From Bradyrhizobium sp. CCBAU 051011 (lineage in GTDB: Bacteria > Pseudomonadota > Alphaproteobacteria > Rhizobiales > Xanthobacteraceae), in the NCBI RefSeq assembly GCF_009930815.1, contig NZ_CP022222.1, forward strand, positions 8,474,501 to 8,538,500: DNA of 64,000 bases, in the 5' to 3' direction. Below the pieces are notes generated by a model. It saw nothing but the letters and a program-made list of their open reading frames with translations, was not told the origin of the DNA and did not search any database. Position 1 is the stretch's first letter. The number at the start of each line of letters is the position of its first letter. The position numbers and the translations under genes are program-made. Positions 10,501 to 20,089 of the stretch are shown piece after piece.

Positions 10501-12066
10501 AATAAGAGAGGCATCTTCGCAATAAACAGGATCCAGGCTGCTACCTGCGAAAACCAATTTTGCATGGCCGGGCGGTAGCGCCGAGGCATTCAGCATCGTT
10601 CCACCGCCTTGACCGTGCGGAGGCGGCGTAGATGGGTGTCCGCTCGCCCGCATGATGGGAATCTGCTCGCCTGGCACGAGGATGTTGCGGTAACGTTCAT
10701 CCGTCAGCTCGTCGTCCTGGTGGCGCCAGTTCACGGGATTAGGAGACTCTGTAGGATTCAATGCCAGGCCATGCCGCGGTGGCTGAAGACACGACGATGC
10801 ACCGGCTTCGTCGACCGTCCCAAAGAATAAATCTTGATCATCCCCCTCAGCGAGTGCCGCTGGCCAACTGAAGGCGGGCTGCGAGCCGCCCTGCTTAGCC
10901 GCGGCCTCAATGCCCCCTGCCCGGGCAGTGATTGACGCGACTCCGCCCGGCGACTGAGAGGCGCGGAGACGATCTAGTGCGGTAAGAACGAGGTGCCTGC
11001 GACTTTGATCGAAGATCGCAGCGTCGCTGCTGAGCGATTCGTCGTTAAGCCGAGCAGCCACTCCCGGCTTGTTTTTTGCAAAGAGCCACCGGCTGAATCT
11101 GCGAAGAGGACCAACATAATTCGTCTTAGCGGTGATCTCCTCGTACCCAGCCTTAACGAGTGCTTCTTGAAGTCCGGAAATCAAGGGCGCGTCTTCGGGA
11201 TGAAAAGGCGGACCGTTGAGTTTTCTCGCTCCATTACGGAGATGATCAAGTGCCGCGCCGATACTTTTGTTACCCCCGGCGTCCTTGTAGCGCTGGATCT
11301 CTTCATTGAGCGGTTCGTCCTCGTTCCATGTCTCGTCCTGAAGCCGAACAGCAATGCCAGGCTTGTTGTTTGCCCGAAGGTAGTGGCTGAAATCCGTGAG
11401 AATAGATGCATAGGTTTTGGCGGTACTTGAAGTTCCGGCCGCCACTGCTTGCTTTCTGTATTCTTTGATGAGAGTTCCGTCCTTGGGATAAGGAGTCAGG
11501 TCAGGGCGGCCTGCGATCGGTACGACTCCTCCCGTCAATTGAGAGGTCCGCAGATGAGCTAGTGCCCAAGGGACGTTCGCCATCCCACCTTTGGTTATGA
11601 ACTCCTCGACATCCTTGTCCATCGACTCGTCATGAAGCCGATCAGCAATGCACGGCTTGTCGTTTGCAAAGAGCCAGCGGCTCAAGCTGAGCAGATAACC
11701 GACGTTGCTCGTGGCGGTGCTCTCGGCGGCTCCACCCCTGAGGAGCGCCTGCTTAAGGCCGGAAATAAGGCGCGCATCCTTAGCATAGAGCGGCTCCTTG
11801 CTGCGACCGACCAAGACCCAATTTGACTGAGCGGTCTGCAGCGCTGCGGCGCCCAGCACCGCCTCATCGTTTCCGGCATGCGCCTCAGATCGCGATGCCT
11901 CCGCTTGATGGGCGCGGACCTGCATGAGCACGGGAGCAGACGGGACAGCGATCTCGCTCAGCTGCTGCTCAAAGGCCGCCGCATCTGTGGACGGAGCTGG
12001 TGAGCTCTCTTGCGGGCCCGCGGTGCCCGATTGTTGACGCACCCAGTTGGTGGATTGGAACTTCAT
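7549..12066 (-). CDS. nopD: NopD/Bel2-5-like type III effector with ULP (C48) SUMO-protease domain
   Basis: This is a 1505-residue candidate type III secreted effector. The N-terminus is Ser/Pro/Gln-rich, typical of secretion signals. Residues about 90-1010 hold roughly seven diverged repeats of 85-100 residues with the recurring core D-x-L-I...SRWLFANDKPGIAxRLxDES. Residues 1075-1254 are five near-identical 36-residue repeats containing FVDLNAP. The C-terminus, from about 1320, is a C48 cysteine protease with His1402 (GTHWSLLLLD), Asp1422 (YHYDS), a Gln at 1450-1451 and Cys1457 (DCGVF). In known relatives (NopD, Bel2-5, XopD) this fold cleaves SUMO from host proteins. A tts box lies about 190 bases upstream. 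It is flanked by IS66 remnants. The symbol is by resemblance only. Confidence 0.8.
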   Translation of the reverse strand: MKFQSTNWVRQQSGTAGPQESSPAPSTDAAAFEQQLSEIAVPSAPVLMQVRAHQAEASRSEAHAGNDEAVLGAAALQTAQSNWVLVGRSKEPLYAKDARLISGLKQALLRGGAAESTATSNVGYLLSLSRWLFANDKPCIADRLHDESMDKDVEEFITKGGMANVPWALAHLRTSQLTGGVVPIAGRPDLTPYPKDGTLIKEYRKQAVAAGTSSTAKTYASILTDFSHYLRANNKPGIAVRLQDETWNEDEPLNEEIQRYKDAGGNKSIGAALDHLRNGARKLNGPPFHPEDAPLISGLQEALVKAGYEEITAKTNYVGPLRRFSRWLFAKNKPGVAARLNDESLSSDAAIFDQSRRHLVLTALDRLRASQSPGGVASITARAGGIEAAAKQGGSQPAFSWPAALAEGDDQDLFFGTVDEAGASSCLQPPRHGLALNPTESPNPVNWRHQDDELTDERYRNILVPGEQIPIMRASGHPSTPPPHGQGGGTMLNASALPPGHAKLVFAGSSLDPVYCEDASLIEGLRPALIKAGASESTVGRNLRGLLSLGHWLVKNDKPGIASRLYDKSLDKDAQEFAEKEEQAIATPLDHLRASQSPGGITPFASRVERNPYPQDADLIKRYKEEAAPSTANTARSYATLLIDFSDYLRENDKPGIAARLGHDSLDEDVSRYKEADPHGRRKAGAALAHLLRSPAGARAIELLRHIRPLPDLEDAVRAETKPTLTATAQHSGSNGAVSWPETLPANQQDLLLETMDGPSSSPPPQGDAVERQLMQTPSHQLAASPSQRQAPVSSPDELIGEQLPAEDAELLAMFRVDAERRKLTPGAINNSVSGLRTFVRWVNASHRGPVASRLRDGSSLDEEMAKYRSLGRDTQNRIRSAVDVLRRLLRGGEEVEAPEPRVLGAPRHHVPHPEDAPLIEGALSQALKDLKTPTAKLRQSAQQRATRLRALSAWLRGNGKGSIIGRLNGSSRQQLSLDDDVVAFQRTGGRVHGPDLSHLRSYLKLIEANRELGLRGPEQPSSPDAQGDRFSGSSQDLPSTPASRSAGAWVWLSEQRQEPGSPSRPASNAKGRREPFVDLNAPPPSELRDDAHFASAARARVRSDTYDGLEPFVDLNAPPPSELRDDAHFAPAARARVRSDTYAGLEPFVDLNAPPPSELRDDAHFASAARARVRSDTYAGLEPFVDLNAPTPSELRDDAHFAPAAPARVRSDTYAGLEPFVDLNAPTPSELRDDAHFAPAHPARGRSDTYAGPVSFVGRDAPRPQVIDLDPPTLQELRDDARYAPFPRTSADAQIGALDPTASSHGRSGLELGAKEWLGDKHIHRDYELLAEELRRGRPELAALTQFVDPLIAHYQLRFGAEPDMLRAFQRIVYDPNGNDTADFLFLPVNDAMDPNRLGTHWSLLLLDRHTRGESVAYHYDSVRGHNHEAAAQLARRLRARLESPSMAQQRNSYDCGVFVVDGTRALVRRLAQGERPAHEPLHLDNLVANRRSLQSRLAHPGLG
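8305..8844 (-). repeat. Five tandem 108-bp repeats coding FVDLNAP units
   Basis: Five in-frame copies of 108 bp lie head to tail, with borders at 8844, 8736, 8628, 8520 and 8412, and a decayed sixth follows to about 8215. Each encodes EPFVDLNAP...SELRDDAHFA...SDTYAGL. Copies 1-3 carry DLNAPP, which fits the plant EAR repressor motif DLNxxP. Copies 4-5 read DLNAPT and no longer fit it strictly. Near-identity at the DNA level indicates recent expansion or ongoing homogenisation. Confidence 0.9.
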
Positions 12067-12691
12067 TCGTTCTCACTTTCGGAATATAGGCCAATTTGAA
12101 GCCTGAGTGATTTGCCACGGACTCGACTCGGCAGCATCGAACCCAGCAGAAAACTACCGTGAACGCCCCAAAATGCCCCGTCCAAGCACCCCCGACCGCG
12201 CGCTCCAGTATTCTTGCAGCGATCGCCAGCTATGATCGCCTCTGGAGACCCTACTCTTCTATGTGCGATAGCTGTCGAGAACCTGACGCGGAGCCGCCGA
12301 CTTGCTGCAGCGGACACGCAGGCTGCCCCCATGGCCGGAAATCGATAAAGAACCTCGCGAAGAACGGTTCTGTGGGCTTTCCTGAGCCTTGTTGTATAAT
12401 GAAGAACGGCCCCATGGGGCGATCGGCAATCGACCCGATTTTGCTGCAAAACCGCGATGGCGCCACCAGCCCGCCAACGTGTTTAGAGTCGTAAAACTCT
12501 AGTTTCGAGTGGTCCAAAGTTCGGTCTCGCTGCAGAACTACCGAGACTCTAACTGCCGCTGGATGAAAGAGTTTAGTGGCAGGTCAGCGGTCACCAAACA
12601 TCCTTCGGGGATATCGAAATGGCCCTCTTGCGATCTAGCTATAGTACTGCCAAATTTTATGCCTTTGCCGGAACTCTCCACCCGACGAGAT
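12067..12691. other. Effector upstream region
   Basis: This is the intergenic region containing the tts box. Apart from it, no gene is supported on either strand. Confidence 0.4.
12259..12288 (-). promoter_or_regulatory. tts box (TtsI binding site)
   Basis: On the minus strand the site reads GTCAGGTTCTCGACAGCT, followed by an A/T-containing tail. This closely follows the rhizobial tts-box core GTCAG-N-TT-N-TCG-N2-AGC. It is oriented toward the effector gene, whose ATG is about 190 bases downstream. It predicts flavonoid/NodD/TtsI-dependent co-expression with the type III secretion apparatus, which is not in this window. Confidence 0.8.
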
Positions 12692-12922
12692 CTAGCTACT
12701 TGCGCTGTAATCATCCGGCGAGGTCCGGCGAGGGCCGCCTTGCTCAGAGGGTCTGCAGGCTGCAACTCCTATTGCAAGCACTAGGAGTAGTCCTATGACA
12801 ACGGTAAGTGGCAAAGAGACCCCATCTGGCGGAGTGGATGAGCGATCGGCTATCGGCTGCGGAGTGTGTGAGCCGATGTGAGCTTCTATGTCTGCGCCTA
12901 GTTCTGAAACTAGACCTTCCAT
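12692..12922 (-). CDS. Possible small membrane protein, unrecognised
   Basis: A frame starting with MEGLVSELGADIEAHIG encodes about 76 residues with one clear hydrophobic segment (LTVVIGLLLVLAIGVAA) after a Pro/Ser-rich linker. The open frame runs further upstream into the IS66 remnant, so the original gene may have been truncated there. No family is recognised, and it may be non-functional. Confidence 0.3.
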   Translation of the reverse strand: MEGLVSELGADIEAHIGSHTPQPIADRSSTPPDGVSLPLTVVIGLLLVLAIGVAACRPSEQGGPRRTSPDDYSASS

Positions 12923-13324
12923 ATGATCGAAGCGGTCGCAGAGCGTCTTGAGGGAGCCCCGCGACAACTTGGCCGACGCTGGTCGGATGAGTTCAAGGCA
13001 CAAGTCGTGGCAGAGGCGCTGGAGCCCGGCGGAAGTGTATCGGGGAGCATTCACCCGTCGCAGCTCTTCACCTGGCGTCGCGATGCTCGGGCCTCGTCGC
13101 GGTTTTCGAGTCGCGAAGCCGCGGTGGGTGCATCAGTTTGTCACCGCCGAGCTCCGAAAACCGAAACGGTCTCGATCAAGACTCGGGCCTCTCAGCAACC
13201 CTCGCCCGAGTTGATGGCGAACTCACAAAGGTTTTTGGCCACGACACGGCATATCGTAGAAGCCGAGCGACCCAGCTCGATCAGGGCTAAGGAGGATATA
13301 AATCGGTTTGTGTTGCAGCGCTAA
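12923..13324 (+). pseudogene. IS66-family TnpA remnant
   Basis: The N-terminus (RRWSDEFKAQVVAEALEPG...HPSQLFTWRRDA) is the helix-turn-helix region of IS66 accessory protein TnpA, with several residues missing in the middle. After RRDA the correct continuation (FVTAELRKP) is in another frame, so the gene is frameshifted. With the TnpC remnant at 7253-7549 it brackets the effector gene. Confidence 0.65.
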
Positions 13325-14255
13325 ACTCGGTTGTCCGCACGTGCAAGCGACCGAGATCGCAAAAGCACTGAGGGCTTCAGCGTCAGCATCCGCACAAGGC
13401 TAGCCTCGTGCACAGCGACCCCGGAGGCTCCATTGTTCGCGTGCGCGATACGCCTTCCCTCGGCCGTCACGCGCGTCGATCTCCTTTCATTTCGCAGAAG
13501 CGCGTAACCAAACCGGCGACTATGCTCAACCACCGTTTCTCGGGCAAGCCCTCGTGCGGGTCTCTCTGCTCCCGTCTAGCCCCGGCCAGGCCGATCAACA
13601 ACAAGAGGCTTACGTAACCGAGCATGAAAGCAGAGGGTCTTCTGATGAAGCGGTCTTCAATTTGTTGTTTTGAAGCAGCTCTCTTATGGTCTTGTCCACC
13701 ATATGCATTTGGCGAAGGCCGCCGCCAAACGAGACGATCGTGTCATGGCCCCCGAAAGCCATCCACACACCTTTTCAAATCCTAACTAAGGAGACGGGCC
13801 AACGATAGACATCTCCCCCAAAGGCTTTCCCTGATTGTTACTCGGTTTATTTTCGGTGGAAGTGCCGGCCCGGCTGCTGCGCTCCACTGGTTCTAAGCGC
13901 ACTGCCGTGTGGGTTCTAAGGGCCCTCATGGCCGCCTCAATCAGCCAATTCTTTAAACGAAAGTTTTCTTTCGGCGTCATCAAAGCCCGACATCGCTCTT
14001 CCACTCAAGCCATTGATATCAATGGATTAATTGTACCGCGGCAACCTGATAATGCTGGCGCTAGCTGCTGAATCAGTGCGAGCACAAGAGAGCCTAAAAC
14101 ATTCGTATAGTTCTCCAGCTGCTTTCGATAGTTTAGGTTGATGGGTGATCAGCTTACTAGATCAAGTTCGCAAGCTCACGCAGTTTTTTTTGCGCGGGCG
14201 TTGATGACGCTAACTTCGTCATACCTTCACTTTCGCCGCGACGGCGTTCGGCTAT
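13325..14255. other. Gene-poor stretch upstream of nodV
   Basis: No coding region, repeat or RNA gene could be supported. The frame of nodV is open a short way upstream of its first ATG and encodes hydrophobic residues, so the true start might be a non-ATG codon shortly before 14256. Confidence 0.35.
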
Positions 14256-16799
14256 TTGGAAATGATATTGGTGTTTCCACTGATGGGCAGCCTCATCGCA
14301 TCTGCCATGCTTTTCGTCTTCCCCTTCGCTGTTTTAGCCTACTTCTTTGCGCCGCCTCCTTTCAATCTACGGTTGGACGATCCGCAGACTCTTCCTGTGA
14401 TTGTGGCCTTTGTTGTTGTCTCAATTGTCGGAACGCACCTAATCGAAAAGGTCCGCCGAGAAAGGAACGTTGCGCTTGAGGCCGCAGCGAGGCTCCGGCG
14501 CGGCGAGGCTGGGTTGCGCGACCGGGAGAAACAGTGGCGCGAAATCTTCGGGCATAGCCCCGTCATGCACTTCATCGTCAATACCACCGGAATGGTCCTG
14601 AACGTGAACACGTTCGGCGCCACACAGCTCGGTTACGCGCCCTCGGAGCTTGTCGGGCATTCCGTGTTGAACGTATTTCTGGAAGACGATCGTCCGTTTG
14701 TTCGCGAACGCGTCAGTCTGTGCATTGAAACAGTTGGCCAATCGCACACTTGGGAGATCCAGAAGATCAGGAAGGATGGCTCGGTGCTGTGGGTGCGCGA
14801 GAGCGCCAAAGCCATGCAGGGGGCAGACGACAAGCTCGTCGTCCTCATTGCCTGCGAAGATATTACCGAGCGAAAGCGGACGGAAACTGCCCTGCGGCGG
14901 AGCGAAGCCCATCTCGCCCAGGCGCAGGAATTGAGCCGCACCGGCAGCTTCGGCTGGAACGTCGCCACCGGCGAGGTCCACTGGTCAAAGGAGACCTTTC
15001 GTATCTTCCAATACGATCCGTCGACCAAACCGACGCCGCAACTCGTCGTTGATCGAACCCATCCAGAAGATCGGGCTGACGTGCGAGAGACCATCGAACG
15101 AGCGGTCCAAAACGAAGAGGATTTCGAGCACGAATACCGACTGCTGATGCCGGACAGCTCGGTGAAGCACCTCCGCGCGGTGGTACGAGCCACTAGAACC
15201 GCCTTTGGTGATATCGAGTTTATCGGCGCAGTGACGGATATTACGGCTGCAAAGCAGGCGGAACAGCAGTTGCGTCGTAGCGAGGCCTATCTGGCCGAAG
15301 CCCAGCATCTTAGCCACACGGGCAGTTGGTCCTGGGACGTCCACCGTCTCGAATTTGTGTATCGCTCCGCCGAAATCGATCGTCTGTTTGGCTTCGACCC
15401 GGGACAGGCTGTATCGATCGAGACCATCCGGTCGCGTATCCATCCAGACGACTTGCCGCGACTTCAGGACGTGCCGCGCCAGGCTATCATAGGCAATGGA
15501 GGACACTTCGAATATGATTTCCGAATCCTTCTTCCAGATGGCGCGATGAGGCGCATACATTCCGTTGCGCACGCCGTGGTCGGCAGCGACGGCAACGTCA
15601 GCGAGCTCATCGGAACGCATATGGATGTTACCGAGCAACATGCGGCCAGGGAACGATTGGAAAGGGCTCTTGCTGCGTTGCGCGAAAGCGAGCAGCGGTT
15701 TCGCGACTACGCCGAAACGGCCTCCGACTGGCTCTGGGAGACCGGGCCGGACCACCGGGTCACGCTTTTATCGGAGCACACCAGCGCAGCAGGCCTTCCG
15801 GCTTCAGAGGTCGTCGGACTGCTTCGCTGGGAAATAGCGCGCGATTTCGAAGCAGAACCCGAGAAGTGGCGCCAGCATCGGGCGACACTCGATGCACGTC
15901 TTCCGTTTCGCGATTTCATCTATCGCACCCTCACTCAGATGGGATCTCCAATTTACGTCCGAACCAGCGGCAGGCCATTCTTTGATGCTGACAGCAATTT
16001 CCTCGGCTATCGCGGCGTCAGCACCGACATCACCGCAACCATCCGCGCAGATCAGGCCGAACGAGAACTGCGGAAGGCACAGGCAGAGCTCGCGCACGTG
16101 ACGCGGGTGACGATGCTCGGCGAGCTGACAACCTCCATCGCCCATGAAATAAATCAGCCGCTTGCCGCCATTGTCACCAATGGCGAGGCTTGTCTGGGTT
16201 GGCTTGGTCGCGAAACTCCTGATCTTTCCGCGGCACGCCGCTCAGTGGAGTGGATCATCGAGGACGGGATCCGGGCGAGCGAGGTGATCCGCCGCATCCG
16301 CGCGCTTGCGAAGAAAGGCGAGATCGAGATGGTGCCGCTCGATATCAACGACATCGTCCAGGAGGTAATCGCGCTGGTGACACGGGAGCTTGTCGGCCAT
16401 CAGGTGACGTTGCGAACCGAGTTGGCGCCGGCCCTCCCCCTGATCCTGGGTGACCGGGTTCAACTGCAACAGGTGATCACAAATCTAGTGATGAACGGGA
16501 TTGAGGCCATGCAAATGGTCAGGGACCGGCCGCGCGAACTGATGATTCAGTCATCTCGAGACGATATAGGACACGTGCACCTCGCCGTGACTGACTGCGG
16601 TATAGGGATCACCGAGGACGACGCGGATCGCGTGTTCAATCCCTTTTTTACCACTAAATCAAGCGGCCTTGGAATGGGGCTTTCGATCTGCCGTTCGATT
16701 GTGGAGGCTCACGGAGGGAGCCTATCGATCGCTCGCAAGCAAGAGCCGGGCGCGACGTTTCAATTCGTCCTACCGTTCCATAAGGAGGTCGTGTCGTGA
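14256..16799 (+). CDS. nodV: Multi-PAS sensor histidine kinase (NodV-like)
   Basis: This 847-residue membrane-associated sensor kinase has an N-terminal hydrophobic part (about residues 1-65) resembling a shortened DUF4118-type sensor region. Four PAS/PAC modules follow, ending at DITERKR, DITAAKQ, MDVTEQH and STDITATIR. The HisKA box is [19 protein letters not shown] at about residue 630, and the ATPase domain carries N ([10 protein letters not shown]), G1 (DCGIG) and G2 ([11 protein letters not shown]) boxes. It resembles NodV/NwsA of Bradyrhizobium, which senses host isoflavonoids. It overlaps the response-regulator gene by four bases (GTGA), so the two are a coupled pair. The nodV label rests on architecture, context and the partner's sequence, and another FixL-type sensor is possible. 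Confidence 0.7.
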   Translation: MEMILVFPLMGSLIASAMLFVFPFAVLAYFFAPPPFNLRLDDPQTLPVIVAFVVVSIVGTHLIEKVRRERNVALEAAARLRRGEAGLRDREKQWREIFGHSPVMHFIVNTTGMVLNVNTFGATQLGYAPSELVGHSVLNVFLEDDRPFVRERVSLCIETVGQSHTWEIQKIRKDGSVLWVRESAKAMQGADDKLVVLIACEDITERKRTETALRRSEAHLAQAQELSRTGSFGWNVATGEVHWSKETFRIFQYDPSTKPTPQLVVDRTHPEDRADVRETIERAVQNEEDFEHEYRLLMPDSSVKHLRAVVRATRTAFGDIEFIGAVTDITAAKQAEQQLRRSEAYLAEAQHLSHTGSWSWDVHRLEFVYRSAEIDRLFGFDPGQAVSIETIRSRIHPDDLPRLQDVPRQAIIGNGGHFEYDFRILLPDGAMRRIHSVAHAVVGSDGNVSELIGTHMDVTEQHAARERLERALAALRESEQRFRDYAETASDWLWETGPDHRVTLLSEHTSAAGLPASEVVGLLRWEIARDFEAEPEKWRQHRATLDARLPFRDFIYRTLTQMGSPIYVRTSGRPFFDADSNFLGYRGVSTDITATIRADQAERELRKAQAELAHVTRVTMLGELTTSIAHEINQPLAAIVTNGEACLGWLGRETPDLSAARRSVEWIIEDGIRASEVIRRIRALAKKGEIEMVPLDINDIVQEVIALVTRELVGHQVTLRTELAPALPLILGDRVQLQQVITNLVMNGIEAMQMVRDRPRELMIQSSRDDIGHVHLAVTDCGIGITEDDADRVFNPFFTTKSSGLGMGLSICRSIVEAHGGSLSIARKQEPGATFQFVLPFHKEVVS

Positions 16800-17470
16800 C
16801 CGGGCGCTCCGACTTGCCGCACCAAACCGTAAAGGTCGAGGAGCCCAGCGGAAGGGCGATCGTGTTCGTGATCGATGACGACGTCTCAATGCGTCGTTCG
16901 CTCTCGAATCTTTTTCAATCGGTGAACTTGGACGTTGCTGCGTTCGGATCGGCTCAGGAAATGTTGCAGGGAAAGCTTCCGGAGGTCGCCAGCTGCCTCG
17001 TCCTTGACGTCAGACTGCCAGGATTGAGTGGCCTCGAGCTGCAGACCGAGCTAGCCAAGTTGAACCTTCACATTCCGATTATTTTCATCACTGGCCATGG
17101 CGACATTCCAATGAGCGTCAAGGCGATGAAGGGCGGAGCGGTCGACTTCCTTACCAAGCCGTTTCGCGATCAGGAGCTGCTTGATGCCGTCGTCGCCGCG
17201 ACCGAACGGGATCGCAAGAGGCGGGAGGTTGAGAAGACAGTTGCGAACCTGCAGTCCTTGTACGACACCTTAAGCTCACGCGAACAGGCAGTTATGAAAC
17301 TGGTCGCCGCCGGGCTTATGAACAAACAAGTAGCCGCAGAGCTCGAGCTCGCCGAAATCACCGTCAAGATCTATCGCGGGCGGGTGATGAAGAAAATGGG
17401 CGCGCGGACGCTGGCCGATTTAATCAGAATGGCTGAGGCCCTCGGAATTTGTTCCAACCACCCCGAATAA
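16796..17470 (+). CDS. nodW: FixJ/NodW-family response regulator
   Basis: This 224-residue transcription regulator has an N-terminal receiver with the acidic pair DDD at 27-29, phospho-acceptor Asp71 (VLDVRLPG), Thr in FITGHGD and Lys in FLTKPF. The LuxR-type HTH spans [20 protein letters not shown] to [17 protein letters not shown]. Its sequence is very like NodW/NwsB of B. japonicum, which activates nod genes after phosphorylation by NodV. One oddity is KIYRGRV, where relatives usually have KxHRG. Translation starts at a GTG that overlaps the kinase stop. Confidence 0.75.
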   Translation: MTGRSDLPHQTVKVEEPSGRAIVFVIDDDVSMRRSLSNLFQSVNLDVAAFGSAQEMLQGKLPEVASCLVLDVRLPGLSGLELQTELAKLNLHIPIIFITGHGDIPMSVKAMKGGAVDFLTKPFRDQELLDAVVAATERDRKRREVEKTVANLQSLYDTLSSREQAVMKLVAAGLMNKQVAAELELAEITVKIYRGRVMKKMGARTLADLIRMAEALGICSNHPE

Positions 17471-17567
17471 GCCTAAGTATGAGTTTACAATCTCATCCCG
17501 CAAGCTCACCCTTTGTCCAGGCGGCTGTGCTTCGGCAAGCGCCTTTCCCGCGATAGAGGGGATCGTC

Positions 17568-17957
17568 TTGTCCACGCCTCCGCTCATTGCCATCGTCGAC
17601 GACGACGGTTCAGTTCGTGCTGCGATAAATAACCTTTTGAAGTCCCACGGCTATATCGTTCATACATTTGTGTCGGCCGAGGAGTTCTTGCGCTCGCCCC
17701 ACCTGAACGGAACATCGTGTGTGATTGCGGATGTGCAGATGTCGATTATGAGCGGCTTGGACCTGCTGGCACATATGCGGGACCATGGCTACGGTGCACC
17801 CTTCATTTTCATCACTGCCTTTCCCGATGATCGCGTTCGCGCGCGTGCGCTGAGCGCCGGAGCGATTTGCTTCCTGGCCAAGCCCTTCGCCGGACAGCAC
17901 TTGATCAGGTGCCTCGATACTGCACTGGATAAGCATCGCGGCGGAGCCAGCGCATGA
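17568..17957 (+). CDS. Single-domain response regulator (FixJ-type receiver)
   Basis: The 129 residues form one receiver domain: DDD at 11-13, phospho-acceptor Asp55 (VIADVQMS), Thr in FITAFPDD, and Lys in FLAKPFA. No output domain follows. The start is a TTG preceded by GAGGGG. It lies 97 bases after the nodW-like gene on the same strand and may act as a phosphate sink or shuttle for the same kinase. Confidence 0.75.
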   Translation: MSTPPLIAIVDDDGSVRAAINNLLKSHGYIVHTFVSAEEFLRSPHLNGTSCVIADVQMSIMSGLDLLAHMRDHGYGAPFIFITAFPDDRVRARALSAGAICFLAKPFAGQHLIRCLDTALDKHRGGASA

Positions 17958-18706
17958 GACGATGAGCACGCAGTCTGCTCAAAGTTCGGGTCTGATTTGT
18001 GAGCGCGGGCCGCGGAACCGCGCGCTTCGCCGTACCACAAAGTCGATGAGGACCTCGGCCTCACGCGCAACTCGCCAGCAATCCTTGGCGATCGGGCTTT
18101 TTTGCTGACATTTCTTCGTTCACTATTCGTCACATTGCTTGCGGCCGGCCTGCATCAGCTACTGTTGTTGAGGTCTCCAATGAAGCCATCCGGCCAGTCC
18201 TCGGTTGCACGGGCTAACCGAAGTTGCACGCCTCGCTTCGGCTTTATGAATCTGAAAAGCAGCACATTGAAGAAGAAATTGATATTTGGCTTGCCGAGAA
18301 CCACAGCCGGCTCGATTAAGCCGCCCGCCCGCCTCCTCCACTCTCTTGGTCAGGGCTACCGGAGACTGCCGCTGCGAGAGTGCTGTTCGGGCTTCTGCAA
18401 GAGCTCCTTCAAGGGCCGACTCCATGTCATGCTAGGACCCGTGGAGCACGACAGTGCGCACTGTTCGGATTTTGGCACCCGGTGCGTGACATATGATGCA
18501 AGAAATCGAAGTGTTCTTTGGAATAGGACAGCCCGCCATCTTTCGGTTATCACCCCTCTGGGCGGCCGATGGATTGGGTGTAGATTCGCCTGGAGCCATC
18601 AGCGACCAGCGAGATCCGACATCTCGTTGCGGGCCTTAGGCGGCTCCGTCGTAAGTTGAAGCAGATTGTCCGCAGGGAGCCCCTGCCCCACACCAATGAG
18701 ATCTCG
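17958..18706. other. Unassigned stretch after the two-component genes
   Basis: No gene is supported. A short CGCCA/TGGCG hairpin, with a T-run a few bases further on near 18070-18105, could be a weak terminator for the upstream operon. Confidence 0.3.
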
Positions 18707-18961
18707 CTATGCTTCATCGTAAAACCGCTTAAGCAGGAGCACGCCTACACTTCTTTGAAGTTCCCCTATCTGCAGTAATGCTGCATCGCTTTCTGGGCCG
18801 CGCGGAAGTCGCGTTGCTGACGATAAGATGCCGATCAGCAGTTGGAGCAGCTCCTCGATCGCGGCCGCATCACTGCCCTTTTGAAGCCCGTCACTCATGC
18901 GAGCAATCTCCTCCATCGCCTTCCAATCTTCCGGAAGCGTGACTTCTCGACAAAAACGCAT
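18707..18961 (-). CDS. Small unrecognised protein (84 aa)
   Basis: The 84-residue frame has protein-like composition with amphipathic helices (EDWKAMEEIARM, AAIEELLQLLIGIL, IGELQRSVGVLLLKRFYDEA) and no hydrophobic span long enough for a membrane anchor. Its start overlaps the end of the IS630 remnant, so the N-terminus or promoter may come from the insertion. No family is recognised, and expression is uncertain. Confidence 0.35.
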   Translation of the reverse strand: MRFCREVTLPEDWKAMEEIARMSDGLQKGSDAAAIEELLQLLIGILSSATRLPRGPESDAALLQIGELQRSVGVLLLKRFYDEA

Positions 18962-19409
18962 CCGTCAAGGGTTTAAAGCTGCGGCTACAGCGAGGCCGCA
19001 GACCGAAGAGTTGGAACAGGCAATGAACGGTACTTTTGGCAATTTCCGTCCCTTTGGATGGGCGCACGCTCCGACGGATTGCTGCTTTAGGCCTGCGCGC
19101 AAGTGTCTTGCTGATCAGCTCGGCCACAGCCTCATCCTCAACCGTGCGGGGTCCACTGGTAGGCGTCTCATCGTAGATGATCGCGATGTGATTTCCGATG
19201 AAGCCATTGGGCCAGTTGCCGATCCTATGGGGCCGACCACCAAGCCGGGTCGCCAAGACGATGTTGCTCAGCTCACGTTGGCAGGCCAGCACGATCCCTG
19301 TTCGCTGCGTCAGCGCCGAGACAGCGAGCGCGACCGTGTTATGGCCGTGAGCTGCGTGTCTTCGTCGCTGGAAATAGTCAGCATCGCCTTCCGCCCGTTC
19401 GGTGCGCAT
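18930..19409 (-). pseudogene. IS630-family transposase N-terminal remnant
   Basis: Read on the minus strand, RTGIVLACQRELSNIVLATRLG matches the first HTH region of IS630 transposases. PRTVEDEAVAELISKTLARRPKAA and STVHCLFQLFGLRPR...SFKPLTDAF match the second. The catalytic DDE half is absent and the middle is scrambled. The ATG at 19409 has a near-perfect Shine-Dalgarno (AAGGAGGT) that is not typical of such remnants and may belong to another gene into which the IS inserted. Confidence 0.55.
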
Positions 19410-19567
19410 CGGTACCTCCTTCATCGGGATACCCGGAATTCATGCAATAGTCATGCTACGAAGTTGCGGGACAGAACACTAGCAACGAGGCGGGGTCACC
19501 CGAGAATAACCTGGGCAAACGTGAATCGCGATGTTCTCGTGACCGGATATTCGATCACTCGCGGAGA

Positions 19568-19584
19568 GGGCAAACGATGTGCCG
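19568..19584 (-). promoter_or_regulatory. Possible sigma-54 promoter, minus strand
   Basis: On the minus strand the site reads GGCACATCGTTTGC with GG and GC ten bases apart. It departs from TGGCACG-N4-TTGCW at the first T, the G and the last base. About 150 bases downstream is AAGGAGGT-ACCG-ATG, the start of the frame that runs into the IS630 remnant. Confidence 0.35.
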
Positions 19585-19785
19585 GCGGCACTGTCGACCA
19601 GCACCCCGTAACTCGATGGTCTACGCACATCGGGCGGTCGGCTATCGCCGGAGCAGCTCAAGAATGACAGGTGCCACCACATCGAGGTCAAGGGTGCCGC
19701 GATGGTGCCGGAATTTGGTGTGCGCCTTGCTTCACGAGAGAAAACACGCGCAGCCGCCAGATCCCTTTGGATCAACGCTGCAGGT

Positions 19786-19801
19786 TGTCAGATCTCCGAC
19801 A
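19786..19801. promoter_or_regulatory. NifA-type upstream activator site
   Basis: TGT-CAGATCTCCG-ACA is an exact TGT-N10-ACA match. It lies about 290 bases upstream of the plus-strand -24/-12 promoter at 20090, and about 200 bases from the weaker minus-strand one. Both distances are longer than the usual 80-150 bases, which lowers confidence. Confidence 0.4.
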
Positions 19802-20089
19802 TCTCCGTCTTGAACCCGACGTGCCTGATGTTGAAAGATGGAAGGTCGTCTGATGACGATCGCCTCTCGTGCTGGCCCGAACGGATTGCTGACGATCGTA
19901 CGCCGCTGTGCCGTTGGCGCCCACCTAGGCGCTCGACCTCACGTATCGTTAGGCTCTGCTTCTTCGCGCGCGCTGCCATCGAGACTAGCAGGCTATCTGG
20001 TCGAATTATCGCCTAATCCGGTGATCGTCGCGCCGGGTTTTTCCCGATTCTTTGGCGCTCTTGCCTCGTTCGCGGCCCGTTTTGGCGGC

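Larger units (their letters stand above)
19410..20089. other. Regulatory-looking gap between divergent sigma-54 sites
   Basis: No gene could be assigned. The stretch contains a minus-strand -24/-12-like site, a NifA-type TGT-N10-ACA site, and, at its right border, a plus-strand -24/-12 promoter. Plus-strand open frames here match no family I recognise. Confidence 0.35.

Noticed and set aside
19716..19731. TGGTGTGCGCCTTGCT resembling a -24/-12 promoter
   Set aside because: The -24 box is poor, and the nearby NifA-type site lies downstream of it.
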